From: Acidimicrobiia bacterium
GTDB lineage: Bacteria; Actinomycetota; Acidimicrobiia; Acidimicrobiales; Bin134
Assembly: GCA_022826705.1 (NCBI GenBank)
Contig: JAJDUJ010000027.1
Coordinates: 103,880-167,879 of the forward strand
Length of the DNA: 64,000 nucleotides
Direction of reading: 5' to 3'
Shown here: positions 42,690 to 51,166 of the stretch, in pieces
How the letters are laid out: each line of letters begins with the position of its first letter
How positions within the stretch are numbered: position 1 is the first letter of the stretch
The notes under the pieces: model-generated
The model's input: the letters and a program-made list of their open reading frames with translations, nothing else
Told to the model about the DNA's origin: nothing
The model's database searches: none
Made by a program: the position numbers and the translations under genes

Positions 42690-43699
42690 CCTCGAGCCAT
42701 TCCAATCCAGCCCAGATGATGGATCTGGCCCTGGAAGCAGCCCGTTCCTGTCGGCTGGTCACTTCGCCCAATCCGTGGGTGGGGTCGGTGGTTGATTCCG
42801 GCGACCAGACGTTCTTAGGGGCCACATCGCCGCCGGGCGGCAACCACGCGGAGATCAACGCGTTGGAAGCTGCTGGCCCGCGCGCCGAGGGGGCTGACCT
42901 CTACACCACGCTGGAGCCGTGCGACCACCAGGGTCGCACCGGGCCATGTACCGACACCATCATCGCTGCGGGGATCACTCGGGTGTTCGTGGCGGTGGAG
43001 GATCCCGACCCTGCGGTCTCGGGGAAGGGCATCGCGGCCCTGCAACGGGCTGGCTTGAACGTGGAGACGGGCGTGAGGGCCGCTGAGGCCGCTGAGTTGC
43101 TGGCCCCCTACTTGAAGCACCGCCGCACCGGGCTTCCCTGGGTAGTGCTGAAGTTGGCCGCCACCCTGGACGGCCGCATTGCCGCCCCCGATGCCACTAG
43201 CCGCTGGATCACCGGTGTTGAGGCCCGGGCCGACGTGCACCGGCTGAGAGCCGAAAGCGACGCCGTGCTGGTAGGGGCGGGCACTGTTCGAGCTGACGAT
43301 CCCGCCCTCACGGTGCGGGACTGGCAGCCTCCCGCCGGGGTGACCCCCCGCACCACCCAGCCGCTGCGAGTGGTGTTGGGCACCGCGCCGCCCGAGGCCC
43401 GTGTCCACCCCGCGATAGAGATGGATGGTCCGCTGGAGCAGGTGCTGGCCGAGTTGGGGGAGCGGGGTGTAGTCCAGCTTCTGGTCGAAGGGGGCGCAGC
43501 CACCGCAGCCGCCTTCCACCGAGCTGGCCTGGTGGACCACTACACCGTGTACCTGGCCCCCGCTTTTTCCGGCGGCAACGATGCCCACCCCATGTTCACC
43601 GGCCCCGCCACCCCCACCATAGATGACCTCTGGCGAGGCGAGATCTGCGACGTCACCCGCCTCGGCCCCGACCTGCGGATCGACTTGCGGCCGAGTTGA
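42686..43699 (+). CDS. ribD: Riboflavin biosynthesis deaminase/reductase
   Basis: 337 residues, two domains. Deaminase: zinc ligands in NHAEINAL and TLEPCDHQGRTGPC. Reductase: LKLAATLDGRIAAPDATSRWITG, VGAGTVRADDP and LLVEGGAATAAAF. TTG is used because it overlaps the mog-like stop. An in-frame ATG 30 bases later (MMDLALEAARSC) is also possible. No other riboflavin genes are here. Confidence 0.93.
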   Translation: MTSSHSNPAQMMDLALEAARSCRLVTSPNPWVGSVVDSGDQTFLGATSPPGGNHAEINALEAAGPRAEGADLYTTLEPCDHQGRTGPCTDTIIAAGITRVFVAVEDPDPAVSGKGIAALQRAGLNVETGVRAAEAAELLAPYLKHRRTGLPWVVLKLAATLDGRIAAPDATSRWITGVEARADVHRLRAESDAVLVGAGTVRADDPALTVRDWQPPAGVTPRTTQPLRVVLGTAPPEARVHPAIEMDGPLEQVLAELGERGVVQLLVEGGAATAAAFHRAGLVDHYTVYLAPAFSGGNDAHPMFTGPATPTIDDLWRGEICDVTRLGPDLRIDLRPS

Positions 43700-43777
43700 A
43701 CGGAGAACGTTTGCCGTACGCTGGGAACTGCGACGGGGCAACCGGGTATTGACACCAGCCCCGCACTTGCAGCCCGG

Positions 43778-43789
43778 TAGCGTTGGGGC
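43778..43789 (+). promoter_or_regulatory. Leaderless promoter of hisG
   Basis: TAGCGT (43778-43783) with six bases to the ATG. A TTGACA lies at 43749-43754, but 23 bases is too far for a normal -35. Confidence 0.5.
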
Positions 43790-44665
43790 ATGCTCTCGTT
43801 GGTTTTGCCCAAGGGTTCGCTGGAAAAGGCGACTTTGGAGCTATTCGACGCCGCCGACATCCCGGTGAACCGCAGTTCGGATGTTGCCTACAAGGCCACG
43901 ATCAACGACCCGCGCATCAGTGATGTCCGCATTCTGCGGCCCCAGGAGATTCCCCGATACGTGGCTGACGGACTGTTCGATCTGGGCATCACCGGGCGCG
44001 ACTGGGTGGCCGAGACCGACAGCGACGTGGTGTCGCTGGGGGAGCTTCACTACTCCAAGAACACCTCGCGGCCGATCCGGATGGTGCTGGCGGTGCCCGA
44101 CGACTCGCCGTGGAACGCGGCGGAGGATCTGCCCCAGGGGGTGAAGATCTCCAGCGAGTATCCGGCCCTAACCAAGCGGTTCTTCGACGACTTGGGTATC
44201 GAATCCGACATCGCCCTGTCGTACGGGGCCACCGAGGCCAAGGCCCCCGACATTGTGGACGCGGTGGTGGAGATCACCGAGACCGGGCGGGCGCTGCGGG
44301 CGGCCGGCCTCAAGATCATCCACACCATCCTCACTTCCTACACCGAGCTGATCGCCAATCCGGCCAGCTATGCCGACCCCGAGCGTCGCCATGCCATGGA
44401 GCAGATTCACACCCTGTTGGGCGGGGTGCTGGAAGCCAGGGGCAAGGTGCTGGTCAAGATGAACGTGCCGTCGGAAAGCCTGGACAAAGTGATCGACCTG
44501 CTGCCGTCTATGAAGGCGCCCACGGTCAACGAGCTGTTCGGGGGCCACGGCTATGCGGTGGAGACGGTGGTGCCCAAAGCGGACATCAACGTGTTGATCC
44601 CCGATCTGCGAGACGCCGGGGCTAGCGACATCATCGAGCTCCCGTTGGCCAAGATCGTCCATTGA
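43790..44665 (+). CDS. hisG: ATP phosphoribosyltransferase, long form
   Basis: First step of histidine synthesis. 291 residues, including the C-terminal ferredoxin-like regulatory domain of about 75 residues that binds histidine (VNELFGGHGYAVETVVPK). LVLPKGSLEKATLELF, LGITGRDWVAE and DAVVEITETGRALRAAGL (PRPP region) are visible. No other his gene is adjacent, whereas hisI/hisE often precede it. The stop overlaps the next TTG. Confidence 0.95.
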   Translation: MLSLVLPKGSLEKATLELFDAADIPVNRSSDVAYKATINDPRISDVRILRPQEIPRYVADGLFDLGITGRDWVAETDSDVVSLGELHYSKNTSRPIRMVLAVPDDSPWNAAEDLPQGVKISSEYPALTKRFFDDLGIESDIALSYGATEAKAPDIVDAVVEITETGRALRAAGLKIIHTILTSYTELIANPASYADPERRHAMEQIHTLLGGVLEARGKVLVKMNVPSESLDKVIDLLPSMKAPTVNELFGGHGYAVETVVPKADINVLIPDLRDAGASDIIELPLAKIVH

Positions 44666-44886
44666 GATTGGCTGGTCGCAACATTCCCCTCATCGGCACC
44701 GTTGCCAGCTTCGACGGCGCTACCGGCTGGGGGACGATCGCCGCGGAAGACGGTACGGCCTATCCCTTCCATTGCACCGCCATTGCCGACGGGACCCGCA
44801 CTATCGAGGCAGGCGTCGCGGTGACCTTCCAATTGGCCTCGGGCCACCGGGGTGTTTGGGAAGCGGCAGGAATTACTCCCCGCTAG
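44662..44886 (+). CDS. Cold-shock-domain-like small protein
   Basis: 74 residues. GTVASFDGATGWGTIAAEDG, FHCTAIADGTRTIEAG and VTFQL trace the CspA five-strand barrel. However, RNP1 and RNP2 are altered (GWGTI for GFGFI, FHCTA for FVHYS), so RNA binding may be weak. TTG start inside the hisG stop (TTGA). Its last 14 bases overlap the convergent DUF1844-like gene. Confidence 0.75.
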   Translation: MRLAGRNIPLIGTVASFDGATGWGTIAAEDGTAYPFHCTAIADGTRTIEAGVAVTFQLASGHRGVWEAAGITPR

Positions 44887-45349
44887 ACCCCGGATCGTCT
44901 TCTTCTGAGTATTCGGCGTCTTCGGCGCCACCCTCCATCGCCCGGGACACCTGCACGAACGCCATGCGGATCTGATGAAGGGCGTCTTTGAGGGTGGCCT
45001 CGTGCTCTCCGAGGCGTCCCTCCAGCCCCTCCACCACCGCACCCAGGGCGTCGATGGCCAATCGGGACTCTTCCAAGTTGGGCGGCTGCTGGCTGAGGTG
45101 GATGGCTCCCAGCTCATACAGCCCCATGGCGTGGTTCCCCACCACTACCGACGCGGGGGTGTTGGCAATGTGCTCTCGGGCCTCGGCCAGCTGCTGGGCC
45201 AGCTCCTCGGCCTGAGCCCGTTCCTCATCGCTCAACCCGGCCAGCGGGTCTTCAACTTGATCGGGCGAGTCCTGTTGCGGCGGGGCCGCCGACCGCCCTC
45301 GGCCGTCGTCAACCGGTACCTCGCCGCCTGGTGTCCACAGTGTGCTCAT
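44873..45349 (-). CDS. DUF1844-like protein
   Basis: 158 residues. Pro/Gln-rich, acidic N-terminus; central SVVVGNHAMGLYELGAIHL and AIDALGAVVEGLEGRLGEHE match what I recall of DUF1844 proteins next to infC in actinobacteria; acidic Glu/Asp/Ser tail. GGAG and GAGAG ribosome-binding sites precede the ATG. Function unknown, cytoplasmic. Confidence 0.75.
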   Translation of the reverse strand: MSTLWTPGGEVPVDDGRGRSAAPPQQDSPDQVEDPLAGLSDEERAQAEELAQQLAEAREHIANTPASVVVGNHAMGLYELGAIHLSQQPPNLEESRLAIDALGAVVEGLEGRLGEHEATLKDALHQIRMAFVQVSRAMEGGAEDAEYSEEDDPGSSGE

Positions 45350-45466
45350 TGTCTCTCCTCGACTCCTTTTTGCCTCGTCTGGCGTGATTGTCCCTCAACG
45401 CTGATACTGTTACCCCGCAACTTCGGCACGCAAGTGGGGTGCAATGAATCCCAACGTGTCGGCCCC

Positions 45467-45513
45467 TAAAGTCGAGAGAGAGGAACATGCGCATTGCAGA
45501 GCGGTGATCGGCC
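45467..45513 (+). promoter_or_regulatory. infC promoter and leader with six-codon uORF
   Basis: TAAAGT (45467-45472) gives a leader. A GAGAGGAAC ribosome-binding site is followed by ATG at 45487 and the codons MRIAER before TGA (45505-45507). The uORF is in the same frame as infC, and its stop is seven bases before the first candidate infC start. Confidence 0.5.
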
Positions 45514-46107
45514 ATAGCTTCGGCAGATGCTGAGCCCCGGATCAACGACCGGATCAGAGCAAGAGAGGTGCGGCTCGTTGGTGAGGACGGACAGCAAGTA
45601 GGCATTCGGCCGCTGCCTGAGGCGTTGGACATGGCCAGTGAAGCCGGCCTCGACCTGGTGGAGGTTGCCGAGAAGGCCAACCCCCCGGTATGTCGGATCA
45701 TGGACTACGGCAAGTACAAGTACGAGGCCGCCCAGCGGGCCAAGGAGTCCCGGCGAAACAGCACCAACATCATCGTCAAGGAGATGAAGTACCGGCCCAA
45801 GATCGGACCGGGTGATTTCGATACCAAGACGAGGAAGGTGCGGGGCTTTCTTGAGGAAGGCTACAAAGTAAAGGTCACGATCATGTTCCGCGGCCGCGAG
45901 GTGCAGCATCCCGAGTTGGGGCGGCGCATTCTCGATGACATTGCGGACGAAGTGGAAGAAGTGGCCAAAGTCGAGGTCTATCCCAGACTGGATGGCCGCA
46001 ACATGGTCATGGTGCTGGGACCGGCGAAGAAGAAGTCCCGCAAGCAGGCCGCAAAGTCTGCTCGCCAACCCGCTGAAGAGGCCGCGACAACCGAATCTGC
46101 CACTTGA
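45514..46107 (+). CDS. infC: Translation initiation factor IF-3, non-canonical start
   Basis: IF-3 N-domain (EPRINDRIRAREVRLVGED) and C-domain (VKEMKYRPKIGPGDFDTK, KVTIMFRGREVQHPELG) are complete, with a basic tail. There is no ATG, GTG or TTG between the in-frame TGA at 45505 and the conserved EPRINDR. The first standard codon (GTG 45568) falls inside the domain. ATA 45514 is used as the most plausible start; IF-3 genes elsewhere are known to use rare starts for self-control. A one-base insertion in GTGATCGGCC is the alternative. Confidence 0.88.
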   Translation: MASADAEPRINDRIRAREVRLVGEDGQQVGIRPLPEALDMASEAGLDLVEVAEKANPPVCRIMDYGKYKYEAAQRAKESRRNSTNIIVKEMKYRPKIGPGDFDTKTRKVRGFLEEGYKVKVTIMFRGREVQHPELGRRILDDIADEVEEVAKVEVYPRLDGRNMVMVLGPAKKKSRKQAAKSARQPAEEAATTESAT

Positions 46108-46169
46108 ATTCAAACTTACGATCATTTGAGTGAGAGAATTGAAGGCTCCCAACAGCGCAGGAAACTGAC

Positions 46170-46364
46170 ATGCCCAAGATGAAAACCCACCGAGGCGCGG
46201 CCAAGCGGTTCAAGACCACCGGCACCGGCAAGCTTCGCCGCCGCAGCGCCTACAAGAACCACATCCTCGAGAAGAAGGCCCCCAAGCGCAAGCGCCAGCT
46301 GCGCGGCCCGGCCCAGGTGTCGTCAGCCGATGCCCCGGCCGTGAAGCGCCAATTGGGCTTGTAG
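46170..46364 (+). CDS. rpmI: 50S ribosomal protein L35
   Basis: 64 residues, highly basic: [40 protein letters not shown] ribosome-binding site. 62 bases after infC; the infC-rpmI-rplT order is universal. Confidence 0.98.
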   Translation: MPKMKTHRGAAKRFKTTGTGKLRRRSAYKNHILEKKAPKRKRQLRGPAQVSSADAPAVKRQLGL

Positions 46365-46404
46365 GGCCTGAAGCGACAAGCACGAGTTCAAGGAGAAGCA
46401 CACG

Positions 46405-46788
46405 ATGGCCAGAGTCAAGCGCGCCGTCACTGCTCGCAAGCGCCGCCGGGCGGTGGTGAAGCGGGCCAAGGGGTACTACGGCAACAAGAGCCGCACGTTC
46501 CGGGGCGCCAACGAGCAGCTGATGCACAGCGGCCAATACGCCTTCCGGGATCGCCGGGCCCGCAAGGGCGAGTTCCGCCGCCTGTGGATCCAGCGCATCA
46601 ACGCCGCCTGCCGCCAGAACGGCACCAACTACAGCCGCTTCATCAACGGCTTGAAGCTGGCCGACGTGGAGGTCGACCGCAAGATCCTGGCCGAGATGGC
46701 CGTGAGTGATCCGGCGGCCTTCACCGCGCTGGTGGAGGTGGCCAAGGCTGCGGCAGAGGCGGAGCAAGAGTCCGCCTCGGTCGGGTAG
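46405..46788 (+). CDS. rplT: 50S ribosomal protein L20
   Basis: 127 residues. [20 protein letters not shown] at the start, then [41 protein letters not shown] and [24 protein letters not shown] ribosome-binding site. No L20-specific leader was recognised. Confidence 0.98.
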   Translation: MARVKRAVTARKRRRAVVKRAKGYYGNKSRTFRGANEQLMHSGQYAFRDRRARKGEFRRLWIQRINAACRQNGTNYSRFINGLKLADVEVDRKILAEMAVSDPAAFTALVEVAKAAAEAEQESASVG

Positions 46789-46790
46789 AG

Positions 46791-47540
46791 CTGCCCATCA
46801 GCAAGCCACTCAGCCCCCGAAACCCCCGGATTGCGGAACTTCGCCGACTAGTCCGCAACCGCCGAGATCGCACTGAGTCCGGCAAATTCGTCATCGACGG
46901 CCCGCAACTGCTGGTCGAGGCGGTGGCCGCCGATCTGGAGATCGTTGACGTCTTTGTGGAGCCCGTAGTCGACCTGTGGGCTGACCTGGGAGTCTCAGTG
47001 AACGCCCCGGTGTGGACGGTGGGCGACGGTGTTCTGGCCAAGGTGGGCTCGGTGGTCACCCCCCAAGGGGTAATGGCCACCGCCCGAATCCCCGAAATCG
47101 CCCCAGTTGCCGACGGCGATTTTGCTGTCGAGCTGGCCGGTGTGGCCGACCCCGGCAACGCCGGGACCATTGTGCGCACCGCAGTGGCCGCCGGGGCCCA
47201 AGCCGTGGTGTTCAGCCCAGAATCAGTGGACCCCTGGAATCCCAAGACCGTGCGGGCCTCGGCCGGCGCGCTGTTCCGAGTCCCCCTGGCCGAGACGGGA
47301 CCGAAAGGGGAGCGAGTGGGCGCCGACCCCCACCGAGGCGACCCCTACGACCAAGCCGACCTCACCGGCCCCCTCACCCTGGTGGTGGGCAACGAAGCCC
47401 ACGGCCTAGATCAACTGGATCAATCTGCGGCCATTGACCGCTGGGTGTCCATCCCCATGGCCGAGTCAGTCGAATCCCTCAACGTCGCCGCCGCTGCCGC
47501 CATCCTCTGCTTCGAAATAGCCCGCCAACGCCGCAGCTGA
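46791..47540 (+). CDS. SpoU/TrmH-family rRNA methyltransferase, non-canonical start
   Basis: 2'-O-methyltransferase of the RlmB/TrmH type. N-terminal substrate-binding domain (RNPRIAELRRLVRNR, GKFVIDGPQLLVEA) and SPOUT knot with VADPGNAGTIVRTAVAAG, VVGNEAHGL and IPMAESVESLNVAAAAAIL. No ATG, GTG or TTG lies ahead of the conserved N-terminus; CTG 46791 or ATC 46797 must serve unless the N-terminal domain is truncated at GTG 46923. It follows rplT by two bases. Confidence 0.85.
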   Translation: MPISKPLSPRNPRIAELRRLVRNRRDRTESGKFVIDGPQLLVEAVAADLEIVDVFVEPVVDLWADLGVSVNAPVWTVGDGVLAKVGSVVTPQGVMATARIPEIAPVADGDFAVELAGVADPGNAGTIVRTAVAAGAQAVVFSPESVDPWNPKTVRASAGALFRVPLAETGPKGERVGADPHRGDPYDQADLTGPLTLVVGNEAHGLDQLDQSAAIDRWVSIPMAESVESLNVAAAAAILCFEIARQRRS

Positions 47541-47549
47541 GCCTGAGCC

Positions 47550-48941
47550 CTAGCCCACGACGGGGCCGATGGCGGCGGGCTGGGCTCTGAGGGCTTCTAT
47601 TTCGGCGACGGCCTCGTCGGAGAGTTCGCGGATGCCGATGAACTCTTCGAGGTTGTAGTGGAGGTTGATGATGCGCATCTCTTCCCGGCTCAACACGATG
47701 TGGTCGAGGCCGGGCTGGTGGAGGCCGCGCTGGGCTCGCTGGAGGTTGGAGAGATCTTGGTCGAACACCAGGTTCATGGAGGCCTCTTCGGCGGGGATGA
47801 CAGCCTGCATGGGCGGGGTTCGCTCGGTGCGGGGGGGTCGCCGGTCGAGGTGCAGCAAGTCCATGTAGGCGTCGTCGGGGGTGTCGCCCGGGCGGGATCG
47901 GAGCACGGTGATGCTGTCGCACATCACGATCACCGTGATGTTGGGGAACAGGTTGAACTGGAACAAATCCAGCATCTGCGACTGGTCGAAGCTGTCGAGG
48001 TCGAGGCCCTTTTGCCTGGTCTGAGCCCGCACTAGATCCTCCAGCACGTCGCGCACGCTGCCGCCGTCGGGAACCGGCGGGCACGGTCCCGGGTTCTCGG
48101 AGTCCTGGCCGTAGCGGGCGCCCTGGGTGACGATGATGGAGTCCCATATCTCCTGGTCGGTGGCCCCGTTGCGCAGCCTGGGGCTGGGCACTCCGTAGGG
48201 CTGGTGCAGCGAGCCGTGGCGGCCGTAGAGACGGTTCACCGAGTTGACGTCGTCGCAGCTGGGCAGCATCTCGCGGTGGATGCCCTGCACGTGGTAGGTC
48301 TCGCTGAATGCCTCTATGAGGGTCTTCCAGTTGCACGGCAGCGGCACGGTGAGGTCGTAGGCGCAGGCGTACTCCTCCATGCGGGCCCACTCCAACAGGC
48401 CGGGAATGGCTTCCAGGTACTTGTCCAGCGGCTCGGCGTCGGTGTCCAGGTTCACGAACACCAGCGGCCCCCACGTCCCCACCTGCACCGGGAACAGCGG
48501 GTAGTCGTCGTTGCGCAGCGCCCCGAAGCCCCGGCGAGACGGCACCTCCCGCAGCTTGCCGTCCAGCGTCCAGCTCCACCGGTGGTAGATGCAGCGCAGC
48601 TCGGTCAGGCCCGACCCCGAGCCGGTGCACAGCACGTTGCCCCGGTGGCGGCACACGTTCTGGAATCCCCGCAGCACCCCGTCGTCTCCCCGCACGATGA
48701 GCACTGACAGGTTGCCCACCGAATACTCGAACCAGTCGCCCGGCGACGGCACATGGTCCACCGTGCAGGCCAGCTGCCAGGCCCGGGGCCAGACATGGGC
48801 CATCTCCAATTCGGCCCAGTCCGGGGAGATGTACCGATGGGTGGGCACTTCAACCGGCGTGCGCCGGGGCGGGACGGCCCCTATGGCCGTTCCCACCGGG
48901 GCATCGTTGGTGAGCTCAGGGCCGATCTGGATCTTCGCCAT
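47550..48941 (-). CDS. Rieske non-heme iron oxygenase, alpha-subunit type
   Basis: 463 residues. Rieske [2Fe-2S] ligands in VCRHRG and CIYHRW. Catalytic domain iron ligands His-His in ETYHVQGIHREML, and the bridging Asp/Glu region NWKTLIEAFSE. It would hydroxylate or demethylate an unknown substrate using a reductase encoded elsewhere. ATG chosen for MAKIQIGPE, six bases after a TACTGT box. A longer frame exists upstream. Confidence 0.9.
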   Translation of the reverse strand: MAKIQIGPELTNDAPVGTAIGAVPPRRTPVEVPTHRYISPDWAELEMAHVWPRAWQLACTVDHVPSPGDWFEYSVGNLSVLIVRGDDGVLRGFQNVCRHRGNVLCTGSGSGLTELRCIYHRWSWTLDGKLREVPSRRGFGALRNDDYPLFPVQVGTWGPLVFVNLDTDAEPLDKYLEAIPGLLEWARMEEYACAYDLTVPLPCNWKTLIEAFSETYHVQGIHREMLPSCDDVNSVNRLYGRHGSLHQPYGVPSPRLRNGATDQEIWDSIIVTQGARYGQDSENPGPCPPVPDGGSVRDVLEDLVRAQTRQKGLDLDSFDQSQMLDLFQFNLFPNITVIVMCDSITVLRSRPGDTPDDAYMDLLHLDRRPPRTERTPPMQAVIPAEEASMNLVFDQDLSNLQRAQRGLHQPGLDHIVLSREEMRIINLHYNLEEFIGIRELSDEAVAEIEALRAQPAAIGPVVG

Positions 48942-48953
48942 GGCTGAACAGTA
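48942..48953 (-). promoter_or_regulatory. Leaderless promoter of the Rieske gene
   Basis: TACTGT (48948-48953, minus strand) with six bases to the ATG. Divergent from the channel-like gene. Confidence 0.5.
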
Positions 48954-49033
48954 GTGGTAGGCGGGCAATCCAAGCCGGGCAGTCATCGAGGTTGAACAAG
49001 GCGTAAGCGGGAGTCCCGTATTCTGGTGCGGGT

Positions 49034-50179
49034 ATGAGCTTCGCTGAGACAGTTGTGTTCGCGATCGGGGCTCTGATCGCAGTGGGCACGCTGTTGGCCG
49101 CCATACAAACCGTGGTGGTGCCCCGGGCCGAGCGGAGCCTTTTGATCCGCTTCGTGTACGTCGGCATGAGGCATTTGTTCTCGTTGGTCGCCCGCCGCCG
49201 CAAGTCGTATGAGGCCAAAGACGCGGTGCTGGCCCGCTATGCCCCCACCACCCTCATGCTGCTGCCCATGGTGTGGGCTACCGGGGTCATTTACGGGTTT
49301 TCGCTGATGTTCTGGGCGCTGGATGTGCGCCCGTATCGGGAGGCGTTGGTGCTGAGCGGGTCGTCGCTCACCACGTTGGGCTTTCGGGACACCGAAGACC
49401 TGGCCAGCCTGGTCCTGTCGATAGGCGAGGCCCTCATTGGGTTGGGCATTGTGGCGCTGCTGATCAGCTTCCTGCCCCTCATGTACATGGCGTTCAGCGC
49501 TCGGGAGTCCGCAGTGGCCCGGCTGGAAATCAGGGCCGGAACCCCGCCCACGCCTGAAGCCATGATCATTCTGGCCCACGAGACCGGCGGCCTCGAGAAC
49601 ATGGGAGAGACCTGGACCGAGTGGGAGCACTGGTTCATCCATATCGAGGAGACCCACCAGACCTATCCGGCTCTGGCCTTCTTCCGGTCGGTGCGCTCCG
49701 ATCGCTCATGGGTTGTTGCCGCGGGCTGCATCTTGGACACGGCCGCCATAATGCTGTCGACGGTGGCGGTGCCCCATTCTCCCGCCACACCGTTCATGAT
49801 CCGGGCGGGCTATGTGGCTTTGCGCAACATCGCCGACTTTTTCGCCATCGAATATGACCCCGATCCAAAGGACATTTCCCCGATCACGGTGCGCCGCCAC
49901 GAGTTCTACGACACCTACGAGGCGCTGCGCAGCGCCGGAGTTCCCGTCGTGGAAGACCGCGAGCGGGCATGGCTCGACTTCGCCGGTTGGCGGGTGAACT
50001 ACGACAACTGCCTGGTGGGCCTGGCCTCGATCACGTCGGCGCCGCCGGGCAAGTGGAGCACGGATCGGCCCTCTCCCTACCACCGGCTGCCGCTGTTCTA
50101 CCGGCCCCTGCGCCGCCCGCTGCCCCCGCTTCTGCGCCAGCTCCGGCGCCGGGGATTCGGCCCGGGGCGGCGAAAGTGA
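49034..50179 (+). CDS. Two-pore-like ion-channel protein with degenerate filter
   Basis: 381 residues. N-terminal membrane segments (VVFAIGALIAVGTLLAAIQT, LMLLPMVWATGVIYGFSLM) and a pore-like region SSLTTLGFRDTEDL flanked by a third segment (ALIGLGIVALLISFLPLMYM). TTLGFRD takes the place of TTVGYGD, so potassium selectivity is doubtful. A large soluble C-terminal domain follows, ending in a Pro/Arg-rich tail. A TATTCT box nine bases before the ATG may be its promoter. Neighbours (MgtE-like, PhoU/TrkA-C) fit ion homeostasis. Confidence 0.7.
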   Translation: MSFAETVVFAIGALIAVGTLLAAIQTVVVPRAERSLLIRFVYVGMRHLFSLVARRRKSYEAKDAVLARYAPTTLMLLPMVWATGVIYGFSLMFWALDVRPYREALVLSGSSLTTLGFRDTEDLASLVLSIGEALIGLGIVALLISFLPLMYMAFSARESAVARLEIRAGTPPTPEAMIILAHETGGLENMGETWTEWEHWFIHIEETHQTYPALAFFRSVRSDRSWVVAAGCILDTAAIMLSTVAVPHSPATPFMIRAGYVALRNIADFFAIEYDPDPKDISPITVRRHEFYDTYEALRSAGVPVVEDRERAWLDFAGWRVNYDNCLVGLASITSAPPGKWSTDRPSPYHRLPLFYRPLRRPLPPLLRQLRRRGFGPGRRK

Positions 50180-50220
50180 TTTCACCCAAGACGCCGTTGC
50201 CGATGAGGCTGGCGCGATGA
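50176..50220 (+). other. Bridge mini-ORF channel gene-nitronate monooxygenase (14 codons)
   Basis: GTG overlaps the upstream stop (GTGA). The frame MISPKTPLPMRLAR ends in a TGA overlapping the next ATG (ATGA). Confidence 0.4.
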
Positions 50221-51146
50221 GAACCCGCATTTCCGAGCTGCTGGGCATCGACATCCCCGTGGTGCAGGCCCCCATGGGCTACATCGCCCGGGCCCAGCTG
50301 GCCTCAGCGGTGTCCAACGCCGGGGCCATGGGCATCATCGAGACCTCCTCGGGCCAGCTCGACGACATCAAGGTGGAGATCGCCAAGATGCGCGACCTCA
50401 CCGACCGGCCGTGGGGGGTGAACATCGCCCAACTGCTGGTACCCGACGCCACTGTCATCGATTTTGTCATCGACCATGAGGTGGGGTTTGTGACCACCTC
50501 CGCGGGCGATCCCAACCGGTTCACCGCCATGCTGAAAGACGCCGGGATCACCGTCTTCCATGTGGTGCCCACCTTGCGGGGCGCCCGCAAGGCAGTGGAT
50601 GCCGGGGTGGACGGCCTCATTGTGGAGGGGGTGGAAGGCGGCGGGTTCAAGAATCCTCACGGCTCGTCCACCATGGTGCTGACCCCGCTGGTGGTGGCCG
50701 AGGTGGACGTGCCGGTCATCGCCGCGGGAGGCATCTGCGACGGGGTGTCCATGGCGGCGGCGCTGGCGCTGGGGGCCGACGGGGTGCAGATGGGCACCCG
50801 GATGCTGTCGGCCGCCGAGTCGCCGGTGCACGACAACTGGAAGCAGGCGGTGGTAGCCGCCGCGGAGACCGACACCGTGTTGTTGAACCGGTTCGGGCGG
50901 CCCGGCATGCGGGCGCTGCGCACCGAGCTCACCGCCGAGATGGAGCACCACGACCAGGTGCAGATGCCCGGCCTCGACCGGCTCATGGACCAGTATTTCG
51001 GCGGTCAGATGGACGTGGCCGTGCCCTTCGGCGGCCAGGTGATGGGCCGCATCGACGAGGTGCGCCCGGTGGCCGACATTCTGGGAGAGGCCTGGGAGCA
51101 CTGCCAGGCCCGTCTGCGCCAACTGGGTCAGGCCGCCGCGGGGTAG
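50217..51146 (+). CDS. Nitronate monooxygenase / FabK-like FMN enzyme
   Basis: 309 residues, TIM barrel of the NPD/FabK family. VVQAPMGYIARAQLASAVSN, VVPTLRGARKAVDAGVDGLI, GGGFKNPHG and the phosphate-binding VIAAGGICDGVSMAAALALG / VQMGTRML are visible. The true substrate (nitronate or enoyl-ACP-like) cannot be told. ATG in ATGA overlap with the bridge. Confidence 0.88.
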   Translation: MRTRISELLGIDIPVVQAPMGYIARAQLASAVSNAGAMGIIETSSGQLDDIKVEIAKMRDLTDRPWGVNIAQLLVPDATVIDFVIDHEVGFVTTSAGDPNRFTAMLKDAGITVFHVVPTLRGARKAVDAGVDGLIVEGVEGGGFKNPHGSSTMVLTPLVVAEVDVPVIAAGGICDGVSMAAALALGADGVQMGTRMLSAAESPVHDNWKQAVVAAAETDTVLLNRFGRPGMRALRTELTAEMEHHDQVQMPGLDRLMDQYFGGQMDVAVPFGGQVMGRIDEVRPVADILGEAWEHCQARLRQLGQAAAG

Positions 51147-51166
51147 CCGGGCGGGAAGTCACCCTC

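Noticed and set aside
43749..43754. TTGACA as -35 of hisG
   Set aside because: The spacing of 23 bases to TAGCGT is too long, and no other -10 fits.
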